NCBI RefSeq assembly: GCF_002968835.1
Contig: NZ_PKQK01000002.1
Location: 186,001-250,000 of the forward strand
Source of the DNA: Paenibacillus sp. PCH8
Lineage (GTDB): Bacteria; Bacillota; Bacilli; Paenibacillales; Paenibacillaceae
Direction of reading: 5' to 3'
Length of the DNA: 64,000 nt
Part shown: in pieces, positions 48,083-58,443 of the stretch
How the letters are laid out: each line of letters starts with the position of its first letter
How positions within the stretch are numbered: position 1 is the first letter of the stretch
Notes under the pieces: generated by a model
Seen by the model: the letters and a program-made list of their open reading frames with translations, nothing else
What the model was told of the DNA's origin: nothing
The model's database searches: none
Made by a program: the position numbers and the translations under genes

Positions 48083-49420
48083 CTATCCTGCAGATCCTAC
48101 ATTTGTCTCTTTCCCGGTAGTTCCGAATCCTCTTTTTTGTTCTTCTTCCTGATCCACCAGTACAGCATCCTGCATCCCTTTCTGTACTTTCACCGTTAAC
48201 AACACAGCAATACCCGCAATGAAAAAGAAAATGAGAGAAAGTATGCCCCAACGTGTTGAACCTGTTAATTGGCCAACATAACCGAACACAAACGGTCCAA
48301 AGATTGAAGAGAATTTGCCTGTAATATTCACAAAACCAAAATACTCCCCTGTTCGACCGGCTGGCATCAGATTGCTGAAGAGGGAACGAGCCGTGGATTG
48401 GCTCACGCCCTGCACTACACCAACCAGTCCGGCGAGCACATAGAAGTGCATCGCTTGTGTCATGAAATAACCGAGAATTACAATACATATGTACACAGAT
48501 AAACTGACGATCAGTACCTGCTTCGCTCCCCACCGCTGTGCCCATGCTCCCAATAACAAGGTGCATGGGAACCCGATGAACTGGGTTAGCAGCAGGGCCA
48601 ACATCAAGTCGGCTGTGCCTATGCCTATGCTTGTCCCATAGATGGTAGCCATCAGGATGATGGTATTAATTCCGTCATTAAAAAACCAGAAGGCCACCAG
48701 CATGCGAATTAACTGGGGAAAACGCCGCATCTGTCCAAAGGTTTGCCGTAGTCTGCGAACGCCCACCACCGCATACCCTTTCCACGATCCGGGCATATCA
48801 ACTGATGCCGGCCGTCTCGGAGCATGCCGAAAGATCGGTATGGAGAATAATAACCACCACAACGATACAGAGATGAAGGCAAGCCTTGTTCCTGACAATG
48901 TACTGCCCAACCCGAACCAGACCGGTTGCTGAATCATCAGCAAATTCACGGCGAGCAGCAAGCCTCCTCCAATGTAGCCATAAGCGTAACCCTTGGAGGA
49001 GATCATGTCCCTTCGTTCAACAGGTACCAGATCCGGTAGCATGGCATCGTAGAAGGTATTGCCACCTGCAAATCCAATCGTGGAAATGACCAGTAAAGCT
49101 GAAGCAAGTAACCAGTCACCTTCTCCGATTACGCTGAATCCCAAAGTGGACAGGGCACCAATTATTGCAAATACACGCAGGAAGTCGCCCTTACGTCCGG
49201 ACAAATCAGCCAATGTCCCGAGCAGCGGTGTTAGCAGAGCTACACACAACATACCGATGGAATGTGTATAAGCCAGATAGGAGGCCGCTGTATCCGTATT
49301 CAGCGTTGCCGCAGCCACCGAAGCATAGAATACGGGTAGTACCGCAGCCAGTACAGTCGTTGCGTAGGCCGAATTGGCCCAATCATACATAATCCAAGCC
49401 TTAATTGCCTTTTTGTTCAC
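48083..49420 (-). CDS. MFS transporter of the UMF1/Atg22-like group
   Basis: A 445-residue membrane protein with twelve hydrophobic segments. It starts IKAWIMYDWANSAYATTVLA, the hallmark 'YDWANSAY' of the UMF1 (Atg22-like) family, and contains GKFSSIFGPFVFGYVGQLTG near the last third. Substrate unknown; family members may export amino acids. GTG start at 49420 after AAGGAAGGG. The C-terminal 45 residues are polar. Same direction as the lasso operon but with about 430 bases between coding parts, so probably separate. Confidence 0.82.
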   Translation of the reverse strand: MNKKAIKAWIMYDWANSAYATTVLAAVLPVFYASVAAATLNTDTAASYLAYTHSIGMLCVALLTPLLGTLADLSGRKGDFLRVFAIIGALSTLGFSVIGEGDWLLASALLVISTIGFAGGNTFYDAMLPDLVPVERRDMISSKGYAYGYIGGGLLLAVNLLMIQQPVWFGLGSTLSGTRLAFISVSLWWLLFSIPIFRHAPRRPASVDMPGSWKGYAVVGVRRLRQTFGQMRRFPQLIRMLVAFWFFNDGINTIILMATIYGTSIGIGTADLMLALLLTQFIGFPCTLLLGAWAQRWGAKQVLIVSLSVYICIVILGYFMTQAMHFYVLAGLVGVVQGVSQSTARSLFSNLMPAGRTGEYFGFVNITGKFSSIFGPFVFGYVGQLTGSTRWGILSLIFFFIAGIAVLLTVKVQKGMQDAVLVDQEEEQKRGFGTTGKETNVGSAG

Positions 49421-49675
49421 ATGAACCCTTCCTTTACATGCATCTCTATTAGATCGTGTTCAATGTCTTTCTCCTATTGTAAGGGAAGGATATCACACTT
49501 GTTCACTGTTTCTGTAAAAAAATCAGTACGTTCTGTTTTGGCGCCTTACCTCTAAGGTGATCTTGCATCATTGGTTCATTTTATATCCATTCGCATCACA
49601 TATCATCCCCGCCCGTGAATATACTTAATTACCGACAGGCCAAACTGTGCCGCGTAATCATTGGGGGGTGCCTAC

Positions 49676-50842
49676 ATGTCAAATTCACACCAGCCTTACT
49701 CGTTCGTCGTATCCCGGGAAGATTGGTCGCTTCACCGCAAAGGGTACCAGGACCAGCAGCGCCATCAGCAAAAGGTGAAAGATGTCATCAAGCAGAATCT
49801 GCCTGATCTGATTACGGAAGAAAACATCATCATGTCTGATGGAAAACAAATCATCAAGGTGCCCATCCGCAGCCTGGATGAGTACCGTTTTGTGTATAAT
49901 TACCAGAAGCAAAAACATGTCGGTCAAGGAGACGGTGACAGTCAGGTCGGAGATGTCATCGGTCGAGACCCTGCTTCGCAGAAACCCGGCAAAGGCGAGA
50001 AAGCCGGAGATCAGCCTGGTCATGACATTGTGGAAGCCGAAGTGAGTATTGAGGAACTGGAAGATATGCTCTTCGCTGAACTGGAGCTGCCCGATCTGAA
50101 GCAGAAAGACAAAGACCTGATTGAGACACATACCGTTGTATTCAACGATATTCGCAAAAAAGGCATGCAGTCCAATATTGACAAGAAACGTACCATTTTG
50201 GAGAATCTGCGCCGCAACGCAACAACCGGCAATCCAGGCATTCACCATATCAGTCCGGATGACCTGCGTTACAAGACCTGGGAAGACAAAATCATTCCAC
50301 AGTCCAACGCCGTCATTATTGCCATGATGGATACATCCGGGTCCATGGGTTCGTTTGAGAAATATTGCGCGCGCAGTTTCTTTTTCTGGATGACTCGCTT
50401 CCTGCGCCGCCAGTATGAGAAGGTTGAGATCGTCTTTCTTGCCCATCACACGGAAGCAAAAGAAGTGACGGAAGAAGAGTTTTTCACCCGTGGCGAGAGC
50501 GGAGGTACCATCTGCTCCTCTGTATATATGAAAGCACTGGATATTATTGACAGTCGTTATCCACCTTCCAGCTATAACATCTACCCTTTTCACTTCTCTG
50601 ACGGGGATAACCTGACCTCGGATAATGAACGGTGTGTCAAACTGATTGGTGAGCTGATGAAGCGCAGCAATATGTTCGGATATGGCGAGGTGAACCAGTA
50701 TAACCGCAGCAGCACTCTGATGTCCGCCTATCGTCATATCAAGATCGACCAGTTCATGTATTACGTGATCAAAGAAAAAGGCGAAGTATACAAAGCTTTG
50801 CGCAGCTTTTTCCAAAAACGGGAAGGAGGCAGCGTAGGATGA
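49676..50842 (+). CDS. yhbH: YhbH, sporulation-linked VWA-type protein
   Basis: A 388-residue protein of the UPF0229 family, co-expressed with PrkA and SpoVR-type proteins in spore formers and, as YeaH, in enteric bacteria. It begins [10 protein letters not shown] after GGGGGGTG. The MIDAS-like [20 protein letters not shown] near 217 shows a von Willebrand A domain. Residues 80-125 are a Gly/Lys/Gln-rich linker. Its stop overlaps the spoVR start (ATGA), so they are co-translated. The partner kinase prkA lies 10 kb away in the other direction. Confidence 0.93.
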   Translation: MSNSHQPYSFVVSREDWSLHRKGYQDQQRHQQKVKDVIKQNLPDLITEENIIMSDGKQIIKVPIRSLDEYRFVYNYQKQKHVGQGDGDSQVGDVIGRDPASQKPGKGEKAGDQPGHDIVEAEVSIEELEDMLFAELELPDLKQKDKDLIETHTVVFNDIRKKGMQSNIDKKRTILENLRRNATTGNPGIHHISPDDLRYKTWEDKIIPQSNAVIIAMMDTSGSMGSFEKYCARSFFFWMTRFLRRQYEKVEIVFLAHHTEAKEVTEEEFFTRGESGGTICSSVYMKALDIIDSRYPPSSYNIYPFHFSDGDNLTSDNERCVKLIGELMKRSNMFGYGEVNQYNRSSTLMSAYRHIKIDQFMYYVIKEKGEVYKALRSFFQKREGGSVG

Positions 50843-52275
50843 CAGATGAAATCCGCGATCTTGAATACGCCATTGCCGAAATTATGGAGATTGCCGATGG
50901 ATTCGGCCTTGATTATTATCCGATGCGTTATGAAATATGCCCGGCAGACATTATTTACACTTTTGGTGCTTACGGTATGCCGACCCGGTTCAGTCACTGG
51001 AGCTTTGGGAAAACTTTTCACAAAATGAAGATGCAATACGATTTTGGTCTCAGCAAAATTTATGAGCTTGTGATCAACTCCAACCCTTGTTACGCCTTTT
51101 TGCTGGACGGAAACTCTTTAATTCAGAACAAACTGATTGTAGCCCACGTCCTCGCACACTGTGATTTTTTCAAAAACAATGCCCGTTTCTCCAAATCCAA
51201 TCGCAATATGGTTGAGAGTATGGCCGCCACCGCTGACCGGATCAGCAACTATGAGATGGAGTATGGCACCGAAGCGGTTGAAGCCTTTATCGATGCGGTT
51301 ATCGCAATTCAGGAGCATGTGGACCCACAACTGATTAAACCCCGTCATTTGGACAAACAACGTTACATGGAGATGAAAATGCGGGAGCAACGCGGCGTGA
51401 AAGCACCACGACCGGAAGGGCGTTATGATGATTTATGGTCCCTTGACGACGTAAAGACCGAAGAAGCTCCTACCGAAGGCATACAGGTCCATCACTTTCC
51501 GCCTGAACCCGAGAAGGATGTCATGTGGTTTATTCAGGAATTCTCCGAAGTGTTAACCGATTGGCAGCGGGATATCATGAGTATGATGCGTGAAGAGATG
51601 CTCTACTTCTGGCCACAGATGGAAACTAAAATCATGAATGAAGGATGGGCCTCCTACTGGCATCAACGCATTATACGTGAACTCGATCTGAACAGTGAGG
51701 ATACGATTGAGTTTGCCAAACTGAATTCTTCCGTCGTGCAGCCCTCCAAGCAAAGTCTGAATCCCTATTACTTGGGGCTGAAGATTTTCGAGGATATTGA
51801 ACGCCGCTGGGATCAGCCAACCCGTGAAGAACAGGAGCGATGGGGACGTATACCGGGCCAAGGTCGTTCCAAAATGTTCGAGGTGCGTGAATTCGATTCC
51901 GATACTTCCTTTATCCGCAATTACATGACCAAGCAACTAACTGAAGATCTCGACCTCTACGTATTTGAGAAAAAAGGCCCGGACTGGAAAATTACCGACA
52001 AGTCCTGGGAAAACATACGGGATCAGCTTGTATTCTCACGTGTCAACGGGGGTTCCCCGTATCTCGTTGTTCAAGATGCCGATTATCTGCGGACCGGAGA
52101 ACTCGTGCTGAAACATCAATATGAGGGCATCGAGCTGGATCTGAAATATATGGAACGCACACTGCCCTATCTGTACCGTCTCTGGGGACGTACCGTACAT
52201 GTGGAGACCCGTGTTGAGGATAAACCAATCTGGTTCACGTATGATGGCAAGAAGCACCATCGCAAGTTCATGTAA
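50839..52275 (+). CDS. spoVR: SpoVR family protein
   Basis: A 478-residue soluble protein required for normal spore cortex in Bacillus. Typical sequence: [20 protein letters not shown] near 33, [15 protein letters not shown] near 52, [17 protein letters not shown] near 155, and a Trp-rich middle ([20 protein letters not shown]). The last 120 residues carry the [20 protein letters not shown] region. Biochemical function not established; a complex with PrkA and YhbH is suggested from co-occurrence. Full length, coupled to yhbH. Confidence 0.95.
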   Translation: MTDEIRDLEYAIAEIMEIADGFGLDYYPMRYEICPADIIYTFGAYGMPTRFSHWSFGKTFHKMKMQYDFGLSKIYELVINSNPCYAFLLDGNSLIQNKLIVAHVLAHCDFFKNNARFSKSNRNMVESMAATADRISNYEMEYGTEAVEAFIDAVIAIQEHVDPQLIKPRHLDKQRYMEMKMREQRGVKAPRPEGRYDDLWSLDDVKTEEAPTEGIQVHHFPPEPEKDVMWFIQEFSEVLTDWQRDIMSMMREEMLYFWPQMETKIMNEGWASYWHQRIIRELDLNSEDTIEFAKLNSSVVQPSKQSLNPYYLGLKIFEDIERRWDQPTREEQERWGRIPGQGRSKMFEVREFDSDTSFIRNYMTKQLTEDLDLYVFEKKGPDWKITDKSWENIRDQLVFSRVNGGSPYLVVQDADYLRTGELVLKHQYEGIELDLKYMERTLPYLYRLWGRTVHVETRVEDKPIWFTYDGKKHHRKFM

Positions 52276-52311
52276 GGTTGTGAATAAGTTATCGAAAGAT
52301 AAGACACAAAA

Positions 52312-52350
52312 AAGCGGCAAGTTCCCGACATCCACGGGGACTTGCCGCTT
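52312..52350. terminator. Terminator between spoVR and the GGDEF-EAL gene
   Basis: AAGCGGCAAGTTCCC and GGGGACTTGCCGCTT form a near-perfect 15-bp stem. The T run is on the leftward side (TTTTTTGTG), so it suits the GGDEF-EAL transcript best, but probably serves both converging genes. Confidence 0.8.
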
Positions 52351-52411
52351 GAGATATAGTTCAACTATACTTTTACACAATAACGAAGAGGGCAGAAATA
52401 ACATGAAAAAA

Positions 52412-52518
52412 CGAAGCGTTCGCCTTTATCCCCGGATTTCCCCTTTATGAAAGGGTTCAAAAAATCTGGGGATAACGGCGATCGGAAGGTTATTCTGACC
52501 TCGAAGTGGTCAGTGTAA
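52412..52518 (-). repeat. Dispersed intergenic repeat, copy B
   Basis: The same two blocks as copy A (CAGAATAACCTTCCGAT and GGCGAACGCTTCG) in the same order on the minus strand, with a different, longer internal hairpin (ATCCCCAGATTT and AAATCCGGGGAT, about 52428-52473). It lies between the terminator and the GGDEF-EAL gene. Confidence 0.6.
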
Positions 52519-52537
52519 GATATTTTAATTGAAAGGT

Positions 52538-55021
52538 TTACTCTGATTGTACCGGTGGTGTATCATTGTCCTGCAACCGCAGCGGTACAAAAAAGTCATG
52601 CTCGACTTCATGTGCTGGCAAAGGACGACTGAAGTAATACCCCTGAATCTCCCGACAGTCATTTTGCATGAGAATATCCAGTTGACCTTTCGTTTCGATG
52701 CCTTCGGCAATTACTTCCATATTGAGATTCTGGGCCATCGAGATAATGGTCGCTACAATGGCCTGATCGCTGCGATTCTCCGTAATATCAGTGACAAAGG
52801 AACGATCAATCTTGAGCTTGTGAATTGGGAAATGCTTCAGATAACTCAGTGAACTATATCCCGTACCGAAATCATCCAGACTGATCTTGACACCCAGTGC
52901 TGTTAGTTCATTCAGGATCGCCGTGGATACTGTTGCATCCATCATCATACTCTCTGTAATCTCTAGTTCCAGGTACCGGGCTTCCAGCCCTGTCTCACTA
53001 AGTGCATTCTTGACCTGTTCTACCAAGTTTGATTGATGGAACTGCTGGCTGGACAAGTTCACAGATACCGGAATGAGCGGTCCGCCACTGGCATGCCAGA
53101 GTTTCATCTGCCTGCACGCTTCCCGCAGCGTCCAATTGCCGATCTCATAGATCATGCCTGTCTCCTCTGCAAGCGGGATAAACACATTGGGTGCGAGCAG
53201 ACCTTTGAGTGGGTGGTTCCAACGTATAAGAGCCTCCACACCAATCATGCGGCTATCCTCCGTGCGAATCTGCGGTTGATAGTACAAGATCATCTCATCT
53301 CGTTCCAACGCTTTACGCAGGTAACCTTCCAATTCAATGCGTTCATAGAGTTCCGAATCCAGTTGGGCGGTATAGAATTGAAAACCATTCTTGCCGTTCT
53401 TCTTCACTTCGTACATGGCAGAGTCCGCATGTTTCAGCAAGGAATCCGCTCCCACTCCATGATGAGGATACATCGCAATTCCGATGCTAGCTGTAACGTA
53501 AAAGTCATTCTCCTTCAACCGGTAAGGCAGTTGTATGGCTTCAACAATCTGCTTTGCAAGTTCTGCCACCTGCATCTCAGTCGCTTGATCATGGGACACC
53601 ACCAATGTGAATTCGTCACCGCCCATACGAGCCAGCATCACATTTTCCGTAGCATTTGGATGGGAAGCTTCAATTGCTGCCATGATTCGGCTGCTAACTT
53701 CTCTTAGAAACACATCCCCGATCGAATGTCCGAGCGAGTCATTAATCATTTTGAAACGATCTATATCCATCACCATAACGGCGAAAGAATTTTCCTTTTC
53801 TTCTGAGGCTTGAATGGACCAAGCCAGTACATCATCCAACTTGCGCCGATTGGGCAGTCCTGTCAGGGGGTCATGCAAAGCCTGGTGACGAATGCTCTCC
53901 TGAGCCTGCTTTTCCACGGTTATATCCTTAATCAGAATGTGGCTTCCCACATGGCTATCATCAATGACAACAGGAAGCACCGTAATACTAAGATCCAGAT
54001 GTTCATTCTGTACATTCCTCATCTTGGCCATATAGTGAGCCGGCACTAGCTGATTATCATCCCAGTCAATCGAATCAATTTCACTTATCCACTGTATATC
54101 AATCCGCTGTGCAATCTCATCAATCGAACAATCTATGACTTCTTCCTCATGGTATCCAGTGATGGTCGTGACAGCGGTATTAATGCCTTTGATGATACCT
54201 TCCTTGTCCACGGAGATAATGGCGTCCGAATGGTTATGATACAGAGCCTGATACCACTGCTCATTCTCTCGGATACGTTGATCCTTTTGAGACAATCGCT
54301 GATTGATAAATATGCCATATAACGTTAGCCCCAATGCAATAAATGTGCCCACTGCAATCAGGTATGCAAGAATGTCTGGATCAATCTGCATTATTGAACT
54401 TGTCATCTGGTCATGTGAATGATGGAACTGCGCGGCTGACATCCCGGTATAATGCATTCCGGCGATCCCCAGACCCATAATAAGACCGCTGCCCATCTTA
54501 TACACCCAGGTATATCTGGCTTGACGATGACGAAAGAAAAACATGAGCCACAATGCAGCAAATGAAGCAATAGCTGCGATCAGAATAGATAACACTACTC
54601 TCCCTGCTTCATACGTAACAGGGGTTGACATTGCCGCCATTCCCACATAATGCATCGAGCTGATTCCAGCTGTCATAAGAACGCCTGAGATAATAAGCTT
54701 GCGTATTTTACCGGACTGCTGACCCGCAATATTCAAGGCTATACCCGATGCTATTATGGCGAGCAGAACGGATAGAATGACCTTGCCAGTGGAATAGGAT
54801 ACGTGCGTGGGCAGAACAAAAGCCAGCATGCCTACGAAATGCATGGACCAGATTCCCAGACCCATAGAGACTGCGCCGCAGGTAAGCCATACATTGCGTG
54901 CCATACCTTTAGTTCGACTGACACGGCCTGCAAGATCAAGCGCTGCATATGAAGCTAACGAAGCAATAATATAAGATAAAATAACCAGTTCTAAATTGTA
55001 CGTTCCATGTAAGTGCTCCAC
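52538..55021 (-). CDS. MHYT-PAS-GGDEF-EAL cyclic-di-GMP signalling protein
   Basis: An 827-residue membrane protein. Three MHYT-type repeats with His and Met (IWSMHFVGM, ISSMHYVGM, IAGMHYTGM) lie in seven helices and may bind copper and sense gas or redox. A PAS domain follows (about 265-380), then GGDEF with intact ARMGGDEFTLV, and EAL with GVEALIRWNHP and IKISLDDFGTGYSS. Both output sites look intact, so it could make and break cyclic di-GMP. The GTG at 55021 follows AAAGGAC; the longer frame (67 codons more) covers the terminator of the xylanase and is not used. Confidence 0.9.
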   Translation of the reverse strand: MEHLHGTYNLELVILSYIIASLASYAALDLAGRVSRTKGMARNVWLTCGAVSMGLGIWSMHFVGMLAFVLPTHVSYSTGKVILSVLLAIIASGIALNIAGQQSGKIRKLIISGVLMTAGISSMHYVGMAAMSTPVTYEAGRVVLSILIAAIASFAALWLMFFFRHRQARYTWVYKMGSGLIMGLGIAGMHYTGMSAAQFHHSHDQMTSSIMQIDPDILAYLIAVGTFIALGLTLYGIFINQRLSQKDQRIRENEQWYQALYHNHSDAIISVDKEGIIKGINTAVTTITGYHEEEVIDCSIDEIAQRIDIQWISEIDSIDWDDNQLVPAHYMAKMRNVQNEHLDLSITVLPVVIDDSHVGSHILIKDITVEKQAQESIRHQALHDPLTGLPNRRKLDDVLAWSIQASEEKENSFAVMVMDIDRFKMINDSLGHSIGDVFLREVSSRIMAAIEASHPNATENVMLARMGGDEFTLVVSHDQATEMQVAELAKQIVEAIQLPYRLKENDFYVTASIGIAMYPHHGVGADSLLKHADSAMYEVKKNGKNGFQFYTAQLDSELYERIELEGYLRKALERDEMILYYQPQIRTEDSRMIGVEALIRWNHPLKGLLAPNVFIPLAEETGMIYEIGNWTLREACRQMKLWHASGGPLIPVSVNLSSQQFHQSNLVEQVKNALSETGLEARYLELEITESMMMDATVSTAILNELTALGVKISLDDFGTGYSSLSYLKHFPIHKLKIDRSFVTDITENRSDQAIVATIISMAQNLNMEVIAEGIETKGQLDILMQNDCREIQGYYFSRPLPAHEVEHDFFVPLRLQDNDTPPVQSE

Positions 55022-55080
55022 TCGCTCTGTCCTTTCAGCCGGGAAATGCTTCATATGTATGTTAAATGTAAAAAAGAAGC

Positions 55081-55108
55081 GAGTGCGCTGTCTGGATGAC
55101 AGGCACTC
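55081..55108 (-). terminator. Intrinsic terminator after the xylanase gene
   Basis: On the minus strand GAGTGCCTGTC and GACAGCGCACTC pair and are followed by GCTTCTTTTTTAC. It lies between the xylanase stop and the start of the GGDEF-EAL gene. Confidence 0.65.
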
Positions 55109-55287
55109 CCTCCGCATCATTTGACTTGTGACCATAGACTTAGTTAAAGCCGCCATCATACATTGGAACCCGCTTAATATCAATGTATATAGTCTAAACG
55201 TCCCAGCCTTGAAAATCAACACTTCGTTCCAGAAAAACGGATATTAGCTCTAAACAGCATTTATCACTACATCCGCTTTTCTTCCAC

Positions 55288-58116
55288 TTATTTTTGAACG
55301 AGCAACAAGTTGCCAAAGTTGGATGTATTCTGGTAAGAGTTCCCTGTTTGATCACTCCAGATCGACACACTGCTCCGTTGCCCATTCCCGGCTTGATCGT
55401 CGTTCACCTGCAGGTCGAACCCAATCCATACATTCTTACCCGAAGGGACTTGGTCCAAAGGAATGGCAGCCTCGATAACATAGCCACCTTTGGTCCGTTG
55501 GGTAGCCGACTTGAACCGTTCCTTCAATGCATTTCCTCCAAAGGAAGATTCGTTATCAAAGTTTACCCGGTACTGCGCGTCATCCCCCTCGTAGTAGGTG
55601 GTCTGATTGTGGTTGGGGTCTATAAACATTTCGACAGAGTCCTGCTCATGTGCATTTTTGCTTACTTTACTTAATAATGGATCTTTGACATCTGCGAATA
55701 CATACAAGTATTTCTCATCCCACAACAACTGCGCAGTCGCCGTTGCACCCGAGTTTCCAATTACCCAAGTATCTGTTGCAACGGATGTTGCCTTTTTCCA
55801 GACTCCATCCTTTTTGGCGTCAACCACAGGCTTGCCATAAGTGACCTTAGTTTGTTTCAGGACGGAACCCAGCTTCAGTTTGCCCCTATTGGCCGGTTTA
55901 TTCGGCTGTTGGTTGGTAATATCGTTCCAAACGATGTTGGCTGTCTGTCCAGCAGCATGTTCATCTGTAATTCGAAAATCGAGGGATAGTACCTGACCTT
56001 CGGTAAGTAAAGCGGCTGACAAAGGCAGGGATGCATATACGACATACCCCGTCTTGTTCTCCTTCACCTGGTATACCTTTTGGTCTTTCCCCTTGCCTCC
56101 ATCCCGTTTGAATGTGTACTGTCCATTACCGGGTTGTGGATCTTTTTTCTTGGCGGATACGTTGTCAGTTGATGTACGATTAACGTTACCAACCACTTCT
56201 TCTCCGAGGAAAACCTGTACCTGATCTCCTTTGCGACGTGTAGTATCCTGAACTTCCACACGCAGATTTACCTTTTTGCCATCCCATAACACTCTGGCTT
56301 CACCGGTTGCCTTGGATGTGCCTTCTGCCAGATGAGAAATCTGCACCCCTTTAACGGCTCCCCACAGAATGTCTTCCTGTCCTTTAGGATCAAGCTTTGA
56401 TACGTTAGCCTTCAATGCTGTCCACTCATTCCGATATATCGGTAGCTTGGAAGGGTCCACCAGTGCCCAATATGCCGGTTTCGCTTTTAATTTACGATCA
56501 AACAGCAACGGTGCATCTTTGCGTCCTTTGACGGGATGGTTATCAAGCCATGTGCCATCATCCGCAAGTCCCCAGACCGTAACGCTGTCCATTACGCCTC
56601 GTTTGCCCAACTGATCGAACAGGTCGAATAGTTCACGGTACCGATAGGCCTGTTGCAGCATTAATTCATCCGTAACTGGCATCTCCTGCTCGGAATTATT
56701 GGAATAGATTGAAACGTCCATCTCTGTAACCTGAACATTCACACCAAGAGCAACAACCTTGTCAAAAGCCTCTCGCATCAGCTTCACATCCGGTCCATAC
56801 ATGGACACATGCATCTGGAATCCAACTGCATCAATGGGTGTGCCTTTAGCCAGCAACTTCTCTACAAGCTTCACCATATCATTCAGCTTGCTTGCACTGC
56901 CTTCCAGTCCATAGTCATTAATCACCAGTACAGCATCGGGATCCGCCTCGCGAGCATACCGGAAAGCCAGCTCAATGTAATCACTGTCATCCCCGTCACC
57001 GTCCACATCCCCAATAATGTCTCTCCACTTAGAACCACTTGCCTCGTTCCGCAAGCCGCCTCCATCCGAGATGACTTCATTGACGACATCCCACGTATGA
57101 ACCTTTCCTTTGTACCGAGTCACGATAGTCTGGATATGTGTTTTCATCCGTGCAAGCAACTGTTCTCGCGAAGCAGGTTTCGATGCATCATTCGGATCAG
57201 TGAAGAACCAGTCCGGCACTTGGCTATGCCATAGCAACGTATGACCTCTGACCTCCATGTTATTTGCTTGGGCAAACTTCACCAGGCGATCCGCCTCTGA
57301 CCAGACAAACTGTCCTTCCTGAGGCTGCATCGCATCCATTTTCATAAAATTACCGGCTGTAATACTATTAAAATGTTTCGTCAACAACTGGGAATGCATA
57401 TCCTCCGAGTCCAGTGCAGACTGGTCGATTGCAGCTCCAATTGCATAATTTTCTCCCAAGATATCTACCAAATTCGGAATATTCGGCTCAATTTCAATTT
57501 TCTCGGCAGCCGTGATCAGAACATCATCCAAGTAAAAAGTAATCGTATCTGCTGGCGTCACTTCTTCTGACTTCTTCCATGGTGTCTCCGCATACATCCG
57601 GAAGCCGGTGATGCCACTATTTGCTCCGGGGATGACCACATCAGCCTCGATTTTTTTCCATTGCCCTTTGTTCAGGGTAGCTGAGGCAAACGTAGCATAT
57701 TCAAGACTCGAAGCGTCTTTATTATATTCTTTCTCCAGTGAACCGTTAATGACCTGACTGTCTGGCCCTTCATTGTACATAGCCCAAAATGAAATATGTA
57801 CCGTGCTGCCCTTCTGCACATGATCTAGTACCTCAATTAAGGGTCCATGGAACGTTTCGGTACGAGATGAGGTTTTCAAGCTGTGTGTACGGTCGTGGCC
57901 CACTTCCGTCACAATATCGAGCTTCTCACTCGCTCGTGGACGCCATTGCCCCAACAAACCATCTTCAAAATGAGCTTCAAATAGCGGTGCATCGCCATCA
58001 CCTGCCTTAACGTCCCCAGCTGCCTGAGCACGTGTCCCTCCTGTACCCATACTTGGTAACAGACTGAAGACCAATACAGCCGCCAAACACAAGCTCCACC
58101 ATTTTCTCCAATGCAT
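55288..58116 (-). CDS. Secreted GH10 xylanase with CBM22 and two CBM9-like domains
   Basis: A 942-residue endo-1,4-beta-xylanase cutting xylan outside the cell. Signal peptide about 1-33 (LCLAAVLVFSLLPSMGTGG). CBM22-like domain about 43-205. GH10 about 210-555, with acid/base Glu347 in WDVVNE and nucleophile Glu465 in TEMDVS. Then two CBM9-like domains (about 565-745 and 755-942, the latter with YVFADVKDPLLSK and SVEMFIDPNHNQTTYYEGDD). No S-layer anchor at the end, so the enzyme should be released. A promoter with cre-like site lies upstream. The divergent-looking regulator is in fact in the same direction, upstream. Confidence 0.95.
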   Translation of the reverse strand: MHWRKWWSLCLAAVLVFSLLPSMGTGGTRAQAAGDVKAGDGDAPLFEAHFEDGLLGQWRPRASEKLDIVTEVGHDRTHSLKTSSRTETFHGPLIEVLDHVQKGSTVHISFWAMYNEGPDSQVINGSLEKEYNKDASSLEYATFASATLNKGQWKKIEADVVIPGANSGITGFRMYAETPWKKSEEVTPADTITFYLDDVLITAAEKIEIEPNIPNLVDILGENYAIGAAIDQSALDSEDMHSQLLTKHFNSITAGNFMKMDAMQPQEGQFVWSEADRLVKFAQANNMEVRGHTLLWHSQVPDWFFTDPNDASKPASREQLLARMKTHIQTIVTRYKGKVHTWDVVNEVISDGGGLRNEASGSKWRDIIGDVDGDGDDSDYIELAFRYAREADPDAVLVINDYGLEGSASKLNDMVKLVEKLLAKGTPIDAVGFQMHVSMYGPDVKLMREAFDKVVALGVNVQVTEMDVSIYSNNSEQEMPVTDELMLQQAYRYRELFDLFDQLGKRGVMDSVTVWGLADDGTWLDNHPVKGRKDAPLLFDRKLKAKPAYWALVDPSKLPIYRNEWTALKANVSKLDPKGQEDILWGAVKGVQISHLAEGTSKATGEARVLWDGKKVNLRVEVQDTTRRKGDQVQVFLGEEVVGNVNRTSTDNVSAKKKDPQPGNGQYTFKRDGGKGKDQKVYQVKENKTGYVVYASLPLSAALLTEGQVLSLDFRITDEHAAGQTANIVWNDITNQQPNKPANRGKLKLGSVLKQTKVTYGKPVVDAKKDGVWKKATSVATDTWVIGNSGATATAQLLWDEKYLYVFADVKDPLLSKVSKNAHEQDSVEMFIDPNHNQTTYYEGDDAQYRVNFDNESSFGGNALKERFKSATQRTKGGYVIEAAIPLDQVPSGKNVWIGFDLQVNDDQAGNGQRSSVSIWSDQTGNSYQNTSNFGNLLLVQK

Positions 58117-58223
58117 CCGATCTCCTCCTTGGTTGTTCGTTACATTACCCTTTACTCCGTCATGTGTCAGTCCTCACCAAAATCGTTGTGCAGGATTGGA
58201 TAGACGTTAATGACCGGAAATAA

Positions 58224-58275
58224 TGTAAGCATTTTCATTATACGATTGCTAGCAGACTTTGTTTACCCGTTAAAC
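58224..58275 (-). promoter_or_regulatory. Xylanase promoter with cre-like site and LacI-type operator
   Basis: On the minus strand TAAACA (58260-58265), 17 bases, TATAAT (58237-58242). TGAAAATGCTTACA (58224-58237) starts at the -10 and matches the CcpA cre consensus except one base. GTTTAACGGGTAAAC (58261-58275) is a near-perfect 15-bp palindrome on the -35 and may bind the LacI-type regulator encoded just upstream. Control by carbon source is inferred. Confidence 0.55.
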
Positions 58276-58398
58276 TATAGAACTTGCTCCAAATAGGTTT
58301 CGAATCCACACCCGGTTCCTCAAGCGATAAGAATAGCCCAAGTTCGTTCAAGTTCACCAACCAATATGAGCGCAGTACAGATCCAGGAAAGAAAAAAA

Positions 58399-58420
58399 AG
58401 CACAGCCAATGGCTGTGCTT
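58399..58420 (-). terminator. Terminator of the LacI gene
   Basis: On the minus strand AAGCACAGCC, two bases, GGCTGTGCTT, then eight T. The uncorrected lacI frame runs through it, a sign that the frame is wrong there. Confidence 0.9.
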
Positions 58421-58443
58421 GGTTTTGCTTGGTTTTGTTCGGA

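Noticed and set aside
49685..50815. Long open frame antisense to yhbH
   Set aside because: Full overlap with a conserved coding gene, no ribosome site, and unnatural composition (shadow of codon bias).
58320..58443. Extra C-terminal domain of the LacI protein
   Set aside because: Runs through a strong terminator and vanishes when one base is restored.
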